Shown here: positions 34,952 to 43,269 of the stretch, in pieces
Position numbering within the stretch: position 1 is the stretch's first letter
How the letters are laid out: the number at the start of each line of letters is the position of its first letter
Assembly (NCBI GenBank): GCA_030037645.1
Contig: JASHQI010000274.1
Span: 1 to 50,071, forward strand
Direction: 5' to 3'
From: Xanthobacteraceae bacterium
GTDB lineage: Bacteria > Pseudomonadota > Alphaproteobacteria > Rhizobiales > Xanthobacteraceae
DNA length: 50,071 nucleotides
Made by a program: the position numbers and the translations under genes
Notes under the pieces: model-generated
Databases searched by the model: none
The model's input: only the letters and a program-made list of their open reading frames with translations
What the model was told of the DNA's origin: nothing

Positions 34952-36721
34952 TCACGCAAACAGGCCGTGCACGAACCAGCGCGCGGCCGTCGTCTCGCGG
35001 CCATAGAGGCCTTCGCGATAGAGCCAGAAGCGGTGACCGTCGGCATCCTCGACGACGTAATAATCGCGCGTCGGTCCGGGCATGCGATGCAACCACCATT
35101 CGCCGGCGATGCGTTCCGGGCCCTGAGCGCCGGTGACATCATGGGTCACGCCGCGCCAACAGAAGCGGCGTGGCGGGCCGTCGGGCACGAGCGCGGTGAC
35201 CTCGGTCGGCTCGGCATGAGGCAACAGGATGAGAGGGCGCATTCTTTCCTCCGGTTCGGGCCAAGCAGTTTTTTCGCAGTTGATTGTGTTCCGCTCATTC
35301 CCGCGCAAGCGGGAATCCAGAACTGGGTCCCCGCAACGGGGCACCCCATCGCGTGAGCACGAGGGGGACCCCCCGCGGGGATGAGCGACAGTTGAATCGG
35401 TCACCACAGACGTCAGCACTTCGGCACGTTCAGGAATGTGGCTGGCCACCGGCTCGAACCGGCGCACGCTGCTGGCGCCGAGACGTTGACGCAGCGCATC
35501 GATCAAGGCCGCGCAACGCTCTCCATCGTCATCTTGAAACATCTGTGCACGGCGCGAACCGCGAAGGCGGCCGGCCGAAGCGTCCGGGGCCTTCGCGGCT
35601 TGCTCCGCTTGCATCTCAGGGGGACGGTCGACGTTCAGTTCGGTCTGCCGCGCCGGCATCGGCTCGGCGCGGGTGACGGCAAGGCCAATGGCCTCGAAGC
35701 CGAAGCCGGCGTCGCGCGTCGTCGCCAACGTATCGAGCTTGAGATCGATGAGGCGGGCCACATGGGCGGCGTTGCGCGTCGGCAGCGTCAGCGCGATGTC
35801 GATGGTCTCGACCGTGCCATCGATGTTGTAGAGCGAGAGTCGCAGCGCCCGCGCGCCCACATCGTCGCGCGTCAATACATGGGCAAGCGTCTGCATCTGG
35901 CGGCTTGCCAGCGCGACGATTGCCTCTTGGGTGATGATCGGCTCGAGCAAATAACGCAAAGAGTGATAGATCGGCGGCGCGATGACGGGGACAAGCGGTT
36001 CATCGACGCGGCCGAGCGCCTGATCGAGACGGCGAAGGAGCTCGGCAGGAAATCGCGCGGCGAACGGTGCGCGCGGCTTGTCGACGAGCGTGCCAACGGT
36101 TTTGAAACCGAGCCGGCGCAGCGTTGCCCTGATGTCCGGTGCAAGTCGCAGCGCTTCGATGGGTAAAGGCGAGAGGGCCTCGATTTCCTGACCTGAAGGC
36201 AGCACGCAACAGTGCGCAGCGTGAAAGCGCGACAGCGCCCAGGCTGCGCCCGGCGTTGAAGCCGCCGCTATCCGTGTGTGCAGGCCGAAACTTTTTCCCA
36301 GCCGGGCGGACAGATCGACGATGAGGCTCTCGTCGCCGCCGAACAGGTGTGCCGAGCCTTCGATGTCGAGAAAAAAGCCGTCGGCGCCGTTCTCTTCGTG
36401 CCACGGCGAGGCGGTTGGCGTGTAGCGCGTCGCCCACAATGCGAGCCGCCGCAACGCGTCGTCGTCGGCGGCTGCATCGACGTCGCGCACCTGCAAAAAT
36501 TCCGCTTTCGCCCGCGCGTCGGCGAGCGGTTCGCCGATCGCAAGCCCGAAGGCCTCGGCCGCCTCGTTCAAGGCGGTGAGGCGCGGCCCGCCGGAGGCGG
36601 CAACGGCAAGGACGAACGGTCGCTCAGGATCGACTTGCTTGCTTGACGGTTTTTTCGCTTGCGCGGCGAGGATGCGCTGGATCGGCCAGCGCGGCAGCCA
36701 AACTGAAACGATGCGCGACAT
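34952..36721 (-). CDS. imuB: ImuB, Y-family polymerase-like mutasome scaffold, with an in-frame repeat
   Basis: ImuB binds the beta clamp and joins ImuA and DnaE2; it has the fold of a Y-family polymerase but is catalytically dead. The N terminus reads [20 protein letters not shown], lacking the catalytic DxD of active relatives. HENxGADGF-like and [20 protein letters not shown] segments mark the palm and helix-hairpin-helix regions. The C terminus ([29 protein letters not shown]) is the conserved tail domain, separated from the core by a family B repeat (residues about 446-477). It overlaps imuA by 98 bp. Confidence 0.93.
   Translation of the reverse strand: MSRIVSVWLPRWPIQRILAAQAKKPSSKQVDPERPFVLAVAASGGPRLTALNEAAEAFGLAIGEPLADARAKAEFLQVRDVDAAADDDALRRLALWATRYTPTASPWHEENGADGFFLDIEGSAHLFGGDESLIVDLSARLGKSFGLHTRIAAASTPGAAWALSRFHAAHCCVLPSGQEIEALSPLPIEALRLAPDIRATLRRLGFKTVGTLVDKPRAPFAARFPAELLRRLDQALGRVDEPLVPVIAPPIYHSLRYLLEPIITQEAIVALASRQMQTLAHVLTRDDVGARALRLSLYNIDGTVETIDIALTLPTRNAAHVARLIDLKLDTLATTRDAGFGFEAIGLAVTRAEPMPARQTELNVDRPPEMQAEQAAKAPDASAGRLRGSRRAQMFQDDDGERCAALIDALRQRLGASSVRRFEPVASHIPERAEVLTSVVTDSTVAHPRGGSPSCSRDGVPRCGDPVLDSRLRGNERNTINCEKTAWPEPEERMRPLILLPHAEPTEVTALVPDGPPRRFCWRGVTHDVTGAQGPERIAGEWWLHRMPGPTRDYYVVEDADGHRFWLYREGLYGRETTAARWFVHGLFA
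35293..35386. repeat. Family B palindrome, in frame in imuB
   Basis: The 94-bp element runs from GCTCATTCCCGCGCAAGCGG to CCCCGCGGGGATGAGC, so its ends are inverted. It encodes imuB residues about 446-477 on the minus strand (through [14 protein letters not shown]). A second, intergenic copy of the CATTCCCGCGCA(A/G)GCGGGA(A)TCCAG unit lies at 41938-41990. Confidence 0.86.
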
Positions 36722-37505
36722 GATCGTATTCCACTAGCCATTGGCCCGGCCGTCCGTTGCGAGCCCGTTCAAGTTGCAGATGCCACCGTGGGTGCGCGTA
36801 AAGACCGAAGCGATCGCGCGCGGCTTCCGCCGTGCCGACGCGCCAGCGCGTCGTTGCGGCACTTGCTTCCAGATTTTGCGCCGGCCGCAGCAGCAGAAGC
36901 GGCAGGCCCGCATCGGTGGCAGCCAGATGCAGCCTTTGGCTCGTTTTCAGATCGAGCTTGTCGATTACGCCAACGACGGCGGCCGGCGCCGCCGAACGCA
37001 CTGCTTCCTCGATCGCCCACAGGGTGTCTTTCCGCTGCGTCGTTTCCACCACAATGAGATGTGCCGGATCGAGACCGAGGTTTTGGAAGCCATGACCGTA
37101 AGGCCGGCCGTATCGGCGCAGCCTGTAGGCCGGCAAGACGAAGATGATCAGGTCAACGCTTTTTCCTTTTCCCTTCCCTGAAAGGGGAGGGTCGGCGAGC
37201 CAACGGGTCGGGCCCGAAGTGGCCGACTCGATGACAGGCTCCGCGAGCCCAGGGGGAGGAGATAAAAGGCGCGCGAGGATCGCGGCGACAAAGCCGAAAG
37301 CCGCGGCTGTGGAGCCTTCCGTCTCAGGCACCACTTCGTGCAGGGCGTCGCAGGGGAGGCCACCATGCGGCAGATGAGAATCAAGCGTCGAAACGCCGAA
37401 GGGCAGGGTCGTGCGCCAACCCTCCACCCCGCCTGGGAGTAGACGGCGAAGGTCTTCCATAAGGGCAGCGCGATTGCGCACGATGAAAGGGGCGAGTAGA
37501 GACAT
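36624..37505 (-). CDS. imuA: ImuA, RecA-like mutasome protein, with an in-frame repeat
   Basis: ImuA is the RecA/SulA-like partner of ImuB and DnaE2 in damage-induced mutagenesis. The 293-residue protein begins MSLLAPFIVRNRAALMEDLR and has GVSTLDSHLPHGGLPCDALHEVV, then TTQRKDTLWAIEEAVRSAAPAAVVG and a [19 protein letters not shown] end. The Walker A of true RecA is degenerate, as expected. A family A-type repeat adds residues about 83-112. It is the first gene of the operon and overlaps imuB by 98 bp. Two LexA boxes stand 46 and 77 bp upstream. Confidence 0.9.
   Translation of the reverse strand: MSLLAPFIVRNRAALMEDLRRLLPGGVEGWRTTLPFGVSTLDSHLPHGGLPCDALHEVVPETEGSTAAAFGFVAAILARLLSPPPGLAEPVIESATSGPTRWLADPPLSGKGKGKSVDLIIFVLPAYRLRRYGRPYGHGFQNLGLDPAHLIVVETTQRKDTLWAIEEAVRSAAPAAVVGVIDKLDLKTSQRLHLAATDAGLPLLLLRPAQNLEASAATTRWRVGTAEAARDRFGLYAHPRWHLQLERARNGRPGQWLVEYDHVAHRFSLAAALADPAHPRRASEKTVKQASRS
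37171..37259. repeat. Family A-type palindrome, in frame in imuA
   Basis: The 89-bp element begins CCCTTCCCTGAAAGGGGAGG and ends with AGGGGGAGG. Its first 30 bp match the uvrC element (CCCTGAAAGGG(A/G)AGGGTCGG), while the middle differs. It encodes imuA residues about 83-112 (SPPPGLAEPVIESATSG to the DPPLSGKGK segment) and stays in frame. Confidence 0.82.
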
Positions 37506-37550
37506 TTATCCTTTTTCGACAGCCATTTGGCCTGTGTTGAGTGTGTTCAT

Positions 37551-37565
37551 GTTCCTGGTATGTTC
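37551..37565 (+). promoter_or_regulatory. LexA box, promoter-proximal
   Basis: GTTC-CTGGTAT-GTTC matches the alphaproteobacterial LexA consensus GTTC-N7-GTTC on the plus strand. It lies 45 bp upstream of the imuA start codon. LexA boxes of this type work as direct repeats in either orientation. Confidence 0.8.
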
Positions 37566-37581
37566 AAGAGGACAGATACTA

Positions 37582-37596
37582 GAACAAAACAAGAAC
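37582..37596 (-). promoter_or_regulatory. LexA box, promoter-distal
   Basis: On the minus strand the sequence is GTTC-TTGTTTT-GTTC, a perfect GTTC-N7-GTTC site in the direction of imuA. It stands 16 bp beyond the other box, so the imuA operon carries two sites. The strong match and the SOS content of the operon make LexA control very likely. Confidence 0.88.
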
Positions 37597-37768
37597 TTCG
37601 CAAGGGGCTGCCCAAAGGGTCTCGCTCTTTACTCCCCTACAAGGGATAGGGGCGACGAGACTGCGCGCGATGTAAGTCTTCGCCTTGCTGGCGTGAAAAC
37701 GATGGCGCATACGTTCACACAAACGTTGCGCAATGCTGCTTGGAGCGTGCCAACCAGGAAGGTGAATC

Positions 37769-38695
37769 ATGCCGGAAGCCGACAAGGAAGGTGAACGCTA
37801 CTCGCTCAATCAGCCGCAGCAGACACCGGGCTTTTATCTGAAAGGCTCGCATCAGCTCGATTGGGGCATGAAGAACCGCATGGCGCGGGTGTTCGATCCG
37901 GTTTCGGGCCGCACCGTGATGCTCGCGATCGACCACGGCTATTTCCAGGGCCCGACCACAGGCCTCGAGCGCATCGATCTCTCCATCGTGCCGTTGCTGC
38001 CGAACTGTGACGCACTGTTCTGTACGCGCGGCATTTTGCGCTCGCTCATTCCGGCCGAGTGCCAGAAACCTATGGTGCTGCGGGCGAGCGGCGGCCCCAG
38101 CATTTTGCGCGAAGAACTGTCGGACGAGCAGATTGCCATGGACATGGACGACGCCATCCGGCTCAACGCCGCCGGCGTCGGCATCCAGGTGTTCATCGGT
38201 GGCGAGCACGAAACGCGCTCGGTGCACAATATGACGAGGCTGGTCGATGCCGGCTTGCGCGCCGGCGTGCCGGTCATGGGCATCACTGCGGTGGGCAAAA
38301 ATATGGTGCGCGACGCCAAATATTTCCGGCTCGCCTGCCGCATCATCGCCGAGCTCGGCGCGCAATACGTCAAGACCTATTACGTCGACGAGGGTTTCGA
38401 GACCATCACGGCCTCTTGCCCGGTGCCGATCGTCATGGCCGGCGGCAAGAAGCTGCCCGAGCTTGAGGCGCTGACCATGGCCTACAACGCCGTCCAGCAG
38501 GGTGCCTGTGGTGTCGACATGGGTCGCAACATTTTCCAATCCGACGCGTCGAAGGCGATGATCGCCGCGGTCTCGGCCGTCGTGCACAAGAACATGAAAC
38601 CGAAAGACGCCCTCGATTTGTTCAAATCGCTCAAGGCGGATTCCGAGCGCGTCGTCGCTGAGACGTCATTTCGTGGTGTCGCGGCACGACGTTAA
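37769..38695 (+). CDS. Class I aldolase, LsrF/DhnA family
   Basis: The 308-residue protein is a beta/alpha-barrel aldolase of the DeoC/FbaB (DhnA) family, closest in pattern to LsrF, the autoinducer-2 thiolase. Visible segments are [33 protein letters not shown], a Schiff-base lysine region [12 protein letters not shown], and [16 protein letters not shown] with the phosphate-binding [14 protein letters not shown]. No other lsr gene is near, so autoinducer-2 breakdown is only one possibility; other small ketose phosphates are plausible. Confidence 0.88.
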   Translation: MPEADKEGERYSLNQPQQTPGFYLKGSHQLDWGMKNRMARVFDPVSGRTVMLAIDHGYFQGPTTGLERIDLSIVPLLPNCDALFCTRGILRSLIPAECQKPMVLRASGGPSILREELSDEQIAMDMDDAIRLNAAGVGIQVFIGGEHETRSVHNMTRLVDAGLRAGVPVMGITAVGKNMVRDAKYFRLACRIIAELGAQYVKTYYVDEGFETITASCPVPIVMAGGKKLPELEALTMAYNAVQQGACGVDMGRNIFQSDASKAMIAAVSAVVHKNMKPKDALDLFKSLKADSERVVAETSFRGVAARR

Positions 38696-38711
38696 GGCGT
38701 CGTGCGCAGCT

Positions 38712-39692
38712 TCACCGGATCACCTCGTCGGCGCGGCCGACCAGAGCGGGCGGGACCGTGATGCCGAGGGCTTTCGCCGTCCTGAGATTGATCATGAATT
38801 CGACCCTGGTGGATTGAAACACCGGCAGGTCGGCCGGCCTCGCTCCCCTGAGAACGAGGCCGCTGTATGCGCCGAGCTGATGGTAAAATTCCAAAACATT
38901 GCTGCCGTAGCTCATCAGCCCACCGGCCGCGGCGAACGCTCGATATTCAAAGATGGCCGGGATCGCGTGACGCACCGTCAAGGCCGCAAGTTGCTCGCTG
39001 TGGTCGACGAATAATCCGTCATCGCTGATCGCAAGGCCGGCAGCGCGCGATTGGGACAATTTCGCAAACACCGGATCGAAGTCGTTTTCGGTGCTCGCCT
39101 GAAAGACAGTCACTTGGAGGCCCATCGTGCCGGCCGCCGCGCGTACATCTCGCGTTTCAGCCTCGGCAAGAGGATTAGTCGGATTGACGAGGAGCGCAAA
39201 ACTGGTCGCCGACGGTATCAGTTCGTGCAGAAGCTCGAGTCTTTTCGGCCCGCTCGCGGCGCCCATGCTGGTCACGCCCGTGATATTGCCGCCGGGTCGG
39301 TTCAGGCTCTCGACGAGGCCGATCTGAACCGGATCGGATGCCGCCGCAAAAATGATCGGAATCGCCGCTGTTGCGGCCTTGGCTGCGCGAGCCGCTGCAT
39401 CTCCGACTGCGGCGATCGCGGCCACCTTGCGGTTGACCAAATCGACCGCCAGTCCCGGGAGCCGGCTGTCATCGCCTTGTGCCGAGCGGAATTCGATCCT
39501 TACGCTTTGGTCTTGCACAAAGCCTTCGATCTTGAGGCCTTCAGTAAACGCCGTCAGTTTTGCCGGGGTCTCGGTCGCGCTGTTGAGAAACCCGATCACC
39601 GGCACCGGCTGTTGCGCCCGCGCCGTCATCGGCAACGCGAGCGGTAACGCCGACGCGCCGGCGGCAAGCGCAATGAATTCGCGTCGCTTCAT
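38712..39692 (-). CDS. ABC transporter substrate-binding protein, TrpX-type, orphan
   Basis: The 326-residue protein has a twin-arginine-like signal (KRREFIALAAGASALPLAL, residues 2-20) and a mature domain beginning QQPVPVIGFLNSATE. The repeated VAAIAAVGDAAARAAKAAT and DPVQIGLVESLNRPGGNITG segments are those of the ABC_sub_bind/TrpX family, which is heavily expanded in Bradyrhizobium-like genomes. No permease or ATPase gene adjoins it. Ligand is unknown; some relatives bind tryptophan or aromatic acids. Confidence 0.9.
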   Translation of the reverse strand: MKRREFIALAAGASALPLALPMTARAQQPVPVIGFLNSATETPAKLTAFTEGLKIEGFVQDQSVRIEFRSAQGDDSRLPGLAVDLVNRKVAAIAAVGDAAARAAKAATAAIPIIFAAASDPVQIGLVESLNRPGGNITGVTSMGAASGPKRLELLHELIPSATSFALLVNPTNPLAEAETRDVRAAAGTMGLQVTVFQASTENDFDPVFAKLSQSRAAGLAISDDGLFVDHSEQLAALTVRHAIPAIFEYRAFAAAGGLMSYGSNVLEFYHQLGAYSGLVLRGARPADLPVFQSTRVEFMINLRTAKALGITVPPALVGRADEVIR

Positions 39693-39754
39693 GCGCTGCG
39701 GCTCCCGAACAACTGCAAATTCTTATCACAATCGGGGGCGCGAGGCGGCAGTGT

Positions 39755-40552
39755 TTATCCGTATATACGCGGCGCCACCGAGCCGATCAGGAACCATGCG
39801 GCCGAGCCGGTCGCAATCGCACCACCGAGTGCCGCGAGTATTCTTGCGAACCAGTATTCACTTCCGACTTTGCTCGTGTCGTGCCCCGGCAGTGCCGCGG
39901 CCGTGGCTTGCGTCGCAGGTGCGGCTTGAGAGAAATCGCTTTGCAGCACCGTATCCTCCGCGGCATTTGGACGATCGGCAGCACGGTCGATGGCGTTGAG
40001 CTTGTCGGGCGAAGCAACCTGCACGGTTTGGCCGTCGACCACGATTTCGCGGAGTGCGGCATCATCGGGTGCCGACGTAATCCCCGGCTCGACACCGCCG
40101 GCGTCGCCGACCAAAGGAGCATTCGTCTGCGGCCAACTGTTCGCCGGCGCCGTCCCGTCGGCGTCGGATGCTGCGAATGAGGACACGTTCGGGTCCGGCC
40201 AGAGGCTTGCAGGCGTTCGTCCGACCGGCCCGGGTGCCGCCATGGAAGCAGTGTTTGCCGCCGGCCAGACATTTGGCGGGACCGTATGCTGCGCCGTCCG
40301 CACCAGCGCTGGCCGCCGCTTCTTTTTCGCAGCGACTCGGTCGTGCTTCGCGGAGATTCTCTTGCCGGTCTTCTGGCCTGTTCGGCGCGTGCTTTCCGGT
40401 TGATGCCGCGAACTCGCCTTGGCCGGCTTTTCGAGAATTTGCAGCAGTGGAAGAGGCTTGCCCGGTGTATTAGTGGTCGCGGTTTGCGCCGCAGCGCCGC
40501 TTGCCGCCAGGGCCAAGAGGGCGCCCGCGGCCACGATCCGCATGCTCAACAT
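39755..40552 (-). CDS. Proline/alanine-rich envelope protein of unknown function
   Basis: From the ATG at 40552 the 265-residue protein has a signal peptide (MLSMRIVAAGALLALAASG), a long basic then proline/alanine/threonine-rich middle with recurring WP-x-x-N-x-S blocks (NVWPAANTASM, SLWPDPNVSSF, NSWPQTNAPLV), and one C-terminal membrane helix (ILAALGGAIATGSAAWFLIG) before RIYG. The WPxxN repeats are a distinct tandem feature. It looks like a rod-like periplasmic protein anchored in the inner membrane. I recognise no named family. Confidence 0.75.
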   Translation of the reverse strand: MLSMRIVAAGALLALAASGAAAQTATTNTPGKPLPLLQILEKPAKASSRHQPESTRRTGQKTGKRISAKHDRVAAKKKRRPALVRTAQHTVPPNVWPAANTASMAAPGPVGRTPASLWPDPNVSSFAASDADGTAPANSWPQTNAPLVGDAGGVEPGITSAPDDAALREIVVDGQTVQVASPDKLNAIDRAADRPNAAEDTVLQSDFSQAAPATQATAAALPGHDTSKVGSEYWFARILAALGGAIATGSAAWFLIGSVAPRIYG

Positions 40553-40710
40553 TGCCTCCTCCATCCCGCAATCAGGCGCGCATACGGCATAGCGGCATGA
40601 CCTGAGGTTGACGCAATTGCGGATTTTTTTGGCGCAGGAGGTCGGTCAGTGACGATGCAGTTAACGATCCGTCGCAGTTGGTCCAGGCGCGGCACCCCAG
40701 GATGGCCGCC

Positions 40711-41913
40711 TCATCCAAGCTCGGTGATGGTCTCGGGGAAATGGTGCAACCGCTCGCCCGGGCCGTTCGCCCCGATCAGGTAATTGTCGCAGACCCACGA
40801 CAGCACATGGCCGCGGAGATAGGTCGGGTGCACGACAATGTTCATATCTTTCTCGATCTTCATCGGTTCGTCGCTGCGGATCAGCGGTCGCTCGACCAGA
40901 TCGTAGCCCTGGCCGTGGGAGTGCAACCGCTTCTCCTCGGGGCGGCCGTTCTTGCGCATGAAGTCGTTGTAGGCTTCGAAGACGTCCTTGCATGGCGCGC
41001 CGGGCCTGAGCAAGGCGAGATTGAATTTGCGCGCTTCGAGCGCGAAGGCGAACTCGTCCTTGATTTCCTGTGATGCCTTGCCGACCACGCAGGTGCGTCC
41101 CAACTCGGTAAACATGCCGCCAGGACCAGAATCCTCGACCAGCAGCGCAACGGTGTCGCCGACCTTGATGAGGCGGTTCTGATAGTGGCGGTGGCCGAAA
41201 TGCGATGGCTTGTCCACGGCCATCGACGCGCATAGGTAGATGCCGTGCTCGCTACCGTGGCGCTGGCTGTAACATTGCGCGACTGCGGCGACATCACGGT
41301 CGCGCATACCGGGCTCGACGGCGGCAAAGGCCGCGCGCATGGCGGCGTCCTGCATGGCCGCGGCGCGCCGTATCAGCGCCTGCTCCTCGGTACTCTTGAT
41401 CACTTTGATGCGGTCGACGAGATCGGACGCATCGACGAATTTCGTGTTGGAGAAGCGGCCCTTTTGCAGGTAATCGACCATCGCGAACGACATCTGGTAG
41501 GTGCCGACCAGCCCGATCGTGCCGCCACCGTAGGGCGCCAGCGCTTTGGCGACGAGCTCCGGATCATAACTTGCGGTGTAATGGCACGAGGCGTAGCTCG
41601 GCGTCGTCAGCCATTGCTTGACGCCCCGGCGCACGCCATCGCCGTTCGGCCCCGGCGTGAATGCGCCGCCGAACGGACCTTGGCTTACCATGGTCATGAG
41701 ATCGTCGCGCGGGAACACCACCGCGACCGGATAGCCGTTGGTTGCCGTCAGATCGGTGAAATATTTGACGTAGCCCCCCATCTGCTCGACATTGTTCTGC
41801 ATTAACAGTGCGTCGATCTTGTCGCGCTCCATGGCGGCGCGCACCGCGGCCCAGCGGCGTTCGAGCTCGGCCGTCGAGATCGGCGTCTGCAGGCGCTCGG
41901 AAAGCTGTTCCAT
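40711..41913 (-). CDS. Creatinase/Xaa-Pro dipeptidase-like M24 protein with altered metal ligands
   Basis: The 400-residue protein has an N-terminal creatinase-type domain and a C-terminal pita-bread domain. The catalytic-site segments are recognisable but changed: the usual Asp of the first two ligands appears as Glu260/Asp261 and Glu270 (LLVEDSGPGGMFTELGRT), His333 is in the HSHGQGYD motif, His362 replaces the first ligand Glu (MNIVVHPTYL) and Asp376 is near the second. Creatinase itself does not need a metal, so a hydrolase of the creatinase type is plausible. Substrate is unknown. Confidence 0.85.
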   Translation of the reverse strand: MEQLSERLQTPISTAELERRWAAVRAAMERDKIDALLMQNNVEQMGGYVKYFTDLTATNGYPVAVVFPRDDLMTMVSQGPFGGAFTPGPNGDGVRRGVKQWLTTPSYASCHYTASYDPELVAKALAPYGGGTIGLVGTYQMSFAMVDYLQKGRFSNTKFVDASDLVDRIKVIKSTEEQALIRRAAAMQDAAMRAAFAAVEPGMRDRDVAAVAQCYSQRHGSEHGIYLCASMAVDKPSHFGHRHYQNRLIKVGDTVALLVEDSGPGGMFTELGRTCVVGKASQEIKDEFAFALEARKFNLALLRPGAPCKDVFEAYNDFMRKNGRPEEKRLHSHGQGYDLVERPLIRSDEPMKIEKDMNIVVHPTYLRGHVLSWVCDNYLIGANGPGERLHHFPETITELG

Positions 41914-41937
41914 TGACTCCTCCTGGACGGTTTATGC

Positions 41938-41990
41938 GCTCATTCCCGCGCAGGCGGGATCCAGCCTGGATCCCCGCTTGCGCGACGACG
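41938..41990. repeat. Family B palindrome, intergenic copy
   Basis: GCTCATTCCCGCGCAGGCGG and the following ATCCAGCCTGGATCC dyad match the imuB element (35293-35386) at its start, including the CATTCCCGCGCA(A/G)GCGGGA unit. It sits between the M24 gene and the dehydrogenase gene. It is the only clear non-coding copy of families A-C in this window. Confidence 0.8.
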
Positions 41991-42003
41991 AGCGGTGTGA
42001 ATC

Positions 42004-42957
42004 TCAATGCGGCACCACATTGATCATGCCGGCGAAGTTGCCGGCGAGAAAGCACCGCATATTGGCTTCGACGGTCGGCAAGGCGTGATCGATATAGACG
42101 TCGCAGAATCCACCCTGGTGGGTGGTGATGACGACATTCTCCATCGCCCAGAATGGATGATCGTGCGGCAGCGGCTCCTCGTTGAACACGTCGAGCGCGG
42201 CGCCGGCGATGCGCCCCGCCTTGAGCGCAGCGACCAAAGCCGCCTCGTCGACGACCCCGCCGCGCGCCAGATTGACCAGAAAGCTCGTCGGCTTCATCGC
42301 GGCAAAGATTTTTGCATCGATGCTGTTGCGTGTCTTTTCCGTCAGCGGAGTGAGCAGCACGAAGAAATCGAACTCGCCGACCACTTGAGCAAGCTCGTCG
42401 CGCCCGTACATGCGGTCGAAGCCGGCTACCGCGCGCGGAGCAGAACTCACGCCGATGACCCGCATGCCGAAAGCCTTGCATTTCGGCGCCAGCTCCGCAG
42501 CAATGGCGCCGATGCCGAAAATTCCCACCGTCTTGTTGTGCAGGAGCTGTGCCGGCCAGCGCAGCCATTTCCGGGCATCCTGCGCCCGCACCGCAGCCGG
42601 CACGTCGCGCGCGAGCGCCAGCATCGACGCCATCGCCGCCTCCGAAACGGGCGGTCCGTGGATGCCGTGGACGTTGGTGACGATGACATCTTTGCGCAGC
42701 GATGGAGCGTCGATGAGGTTATCGACTCCGGTGCCGAGCGCCTGAACCCACTTGAGATTCCTGGCGGCCTGCAACACGGCGTCGCTCAGCCGCGGCGCGA
42801 ACGTCAACAGAATGTCGGCCGATGCGATGTACGGTCCCACCTTGGTATGGTGGTCGACCAGGTCCACATTGAGCTGCGGGAACTTGGCCTTCAGGCGCTC
42901 GCGATATTGATCGTTGAGCTGCGGCGTCAGCGTCAACAGAATAAGGAGATTGGTCAT
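42004..42957 (-). CDS. D-2-hydroxyacid dehydrogenase family protein
   Basis: The 317-residue enzyme, from the ATG at 42957, belongs to the NAD(P)-dependent 2-hydroxyacid dehydrogenases. The Rossmann motif is GIFGIGAIAAELAPKCKAFG, and the catalytic residues lie in NLARGGVVDEAAL (Arg), DVFNEEPLP (Glu) and TTHQGGFCD (His). The substrate is unknown; glyoxylate, hydroxypyruvate or a related acid is possible. It is followed by the creatinase-like gene, and a 54-bp frame extension to 43011 is rejected. Confidence 0.9.
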   Translation of the reverse strand: MTNLLILLTLTPQLNDQYRERLKAKFPQLNVDLVDHHTKVGPYIASADILLTFAPRLSDAVLQAARNLKWVQALGTGVDNLIDAPSLRKDVIVTNVHGIHGPPVSEAAMASMLALARDVPAAVRAQDARKWLRWPAQLLHNKTVGIFGIGAIAAELAPKCKAFGMRVIGVSSAPRAVAGFDRMYGRDELAQVVGEFDFFVLLTPLTEKTRNSIDAKIFAAMKPTSFLVNLARGGVVDEAALVAALKAGRIAGAALDVFNEEPLPHDHPFWAMENVVITTHQGGFCDVYIDHALPTVEANMRCFLAGNFAGMINVVPH

Positions 42958-42980
42958 GCGCAATAGTGTGCTAGCCGCTG

Positions 42981-43060
42981 CGAGTGTGGCGGTTCCAGAA
43001 TTCCGCACCATTGTTTCGGCTGGGCTCGTGGTGCGGACTTCTGAACCAAAGCCACACTAG
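42981..43060. repeat. Palindrome P0 of a four-member family
   Basis: The left arm GAGTGTGGC-GGTTCCAGAA and the right arm TTCTGAACC-AAAG-CCACACTAG are imperfect inverted repeats, with a 3-4-nt insertion on the right arm about ten bases from the end. The element starts 23 bp upstream of the dehydrogenase start and overlaps its leader. P1, P2 and P3 lie downstream. Confidence 0.75.
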
Positions 43061-43072
43061 ATCAATATGTTG

Positions 43073-43148
43073 CTGGTGTCCTTCCGATTCCGAAGTTCGC
43101 GACCGAGCGCGCCTCACAATCAAGCGAACTTCGGAATCGGGACACTAG
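43073..43148. repeat. Palindrome P1
   Basis: The arms CCGATTCCGAAGTTCGC (43084-43100) and GCGAACTTCGGAATCGG (43124-43140) are a perfect 17-bp inverted repeat. Outside them CTGGTGTCC and GGACACTAG extend the pairing, with TTC inserted only on the left side. P1 begins 12 bp after P0 ends. Confidence 0.85.
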
Positions 43149-43269
43149 CGGGGTCATCGACAGATCGTGAACGGGCGTTATATCGTCTTGCGCGAAGCGC
43201 CGCCAAGGTGTCGCGCAGCGAGCCAACCTCGGCTAGACTAGCCGCGGGATAGAAAATCGGGAGCAGACG

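Noticed and set aside
33349..35136. A 595-codon open frame on plus opposite dnaE2
   Set aside because: Shadow of dnaE2; the opposite strand encodes clear polymerase motifs, and this frame has none.
34930..35142. N-terminal extension of dnaE2
   Set aside because: It overlaps imuB and the family start [18 protein letters not shown] at 34929 fits the PHP domain beginning.
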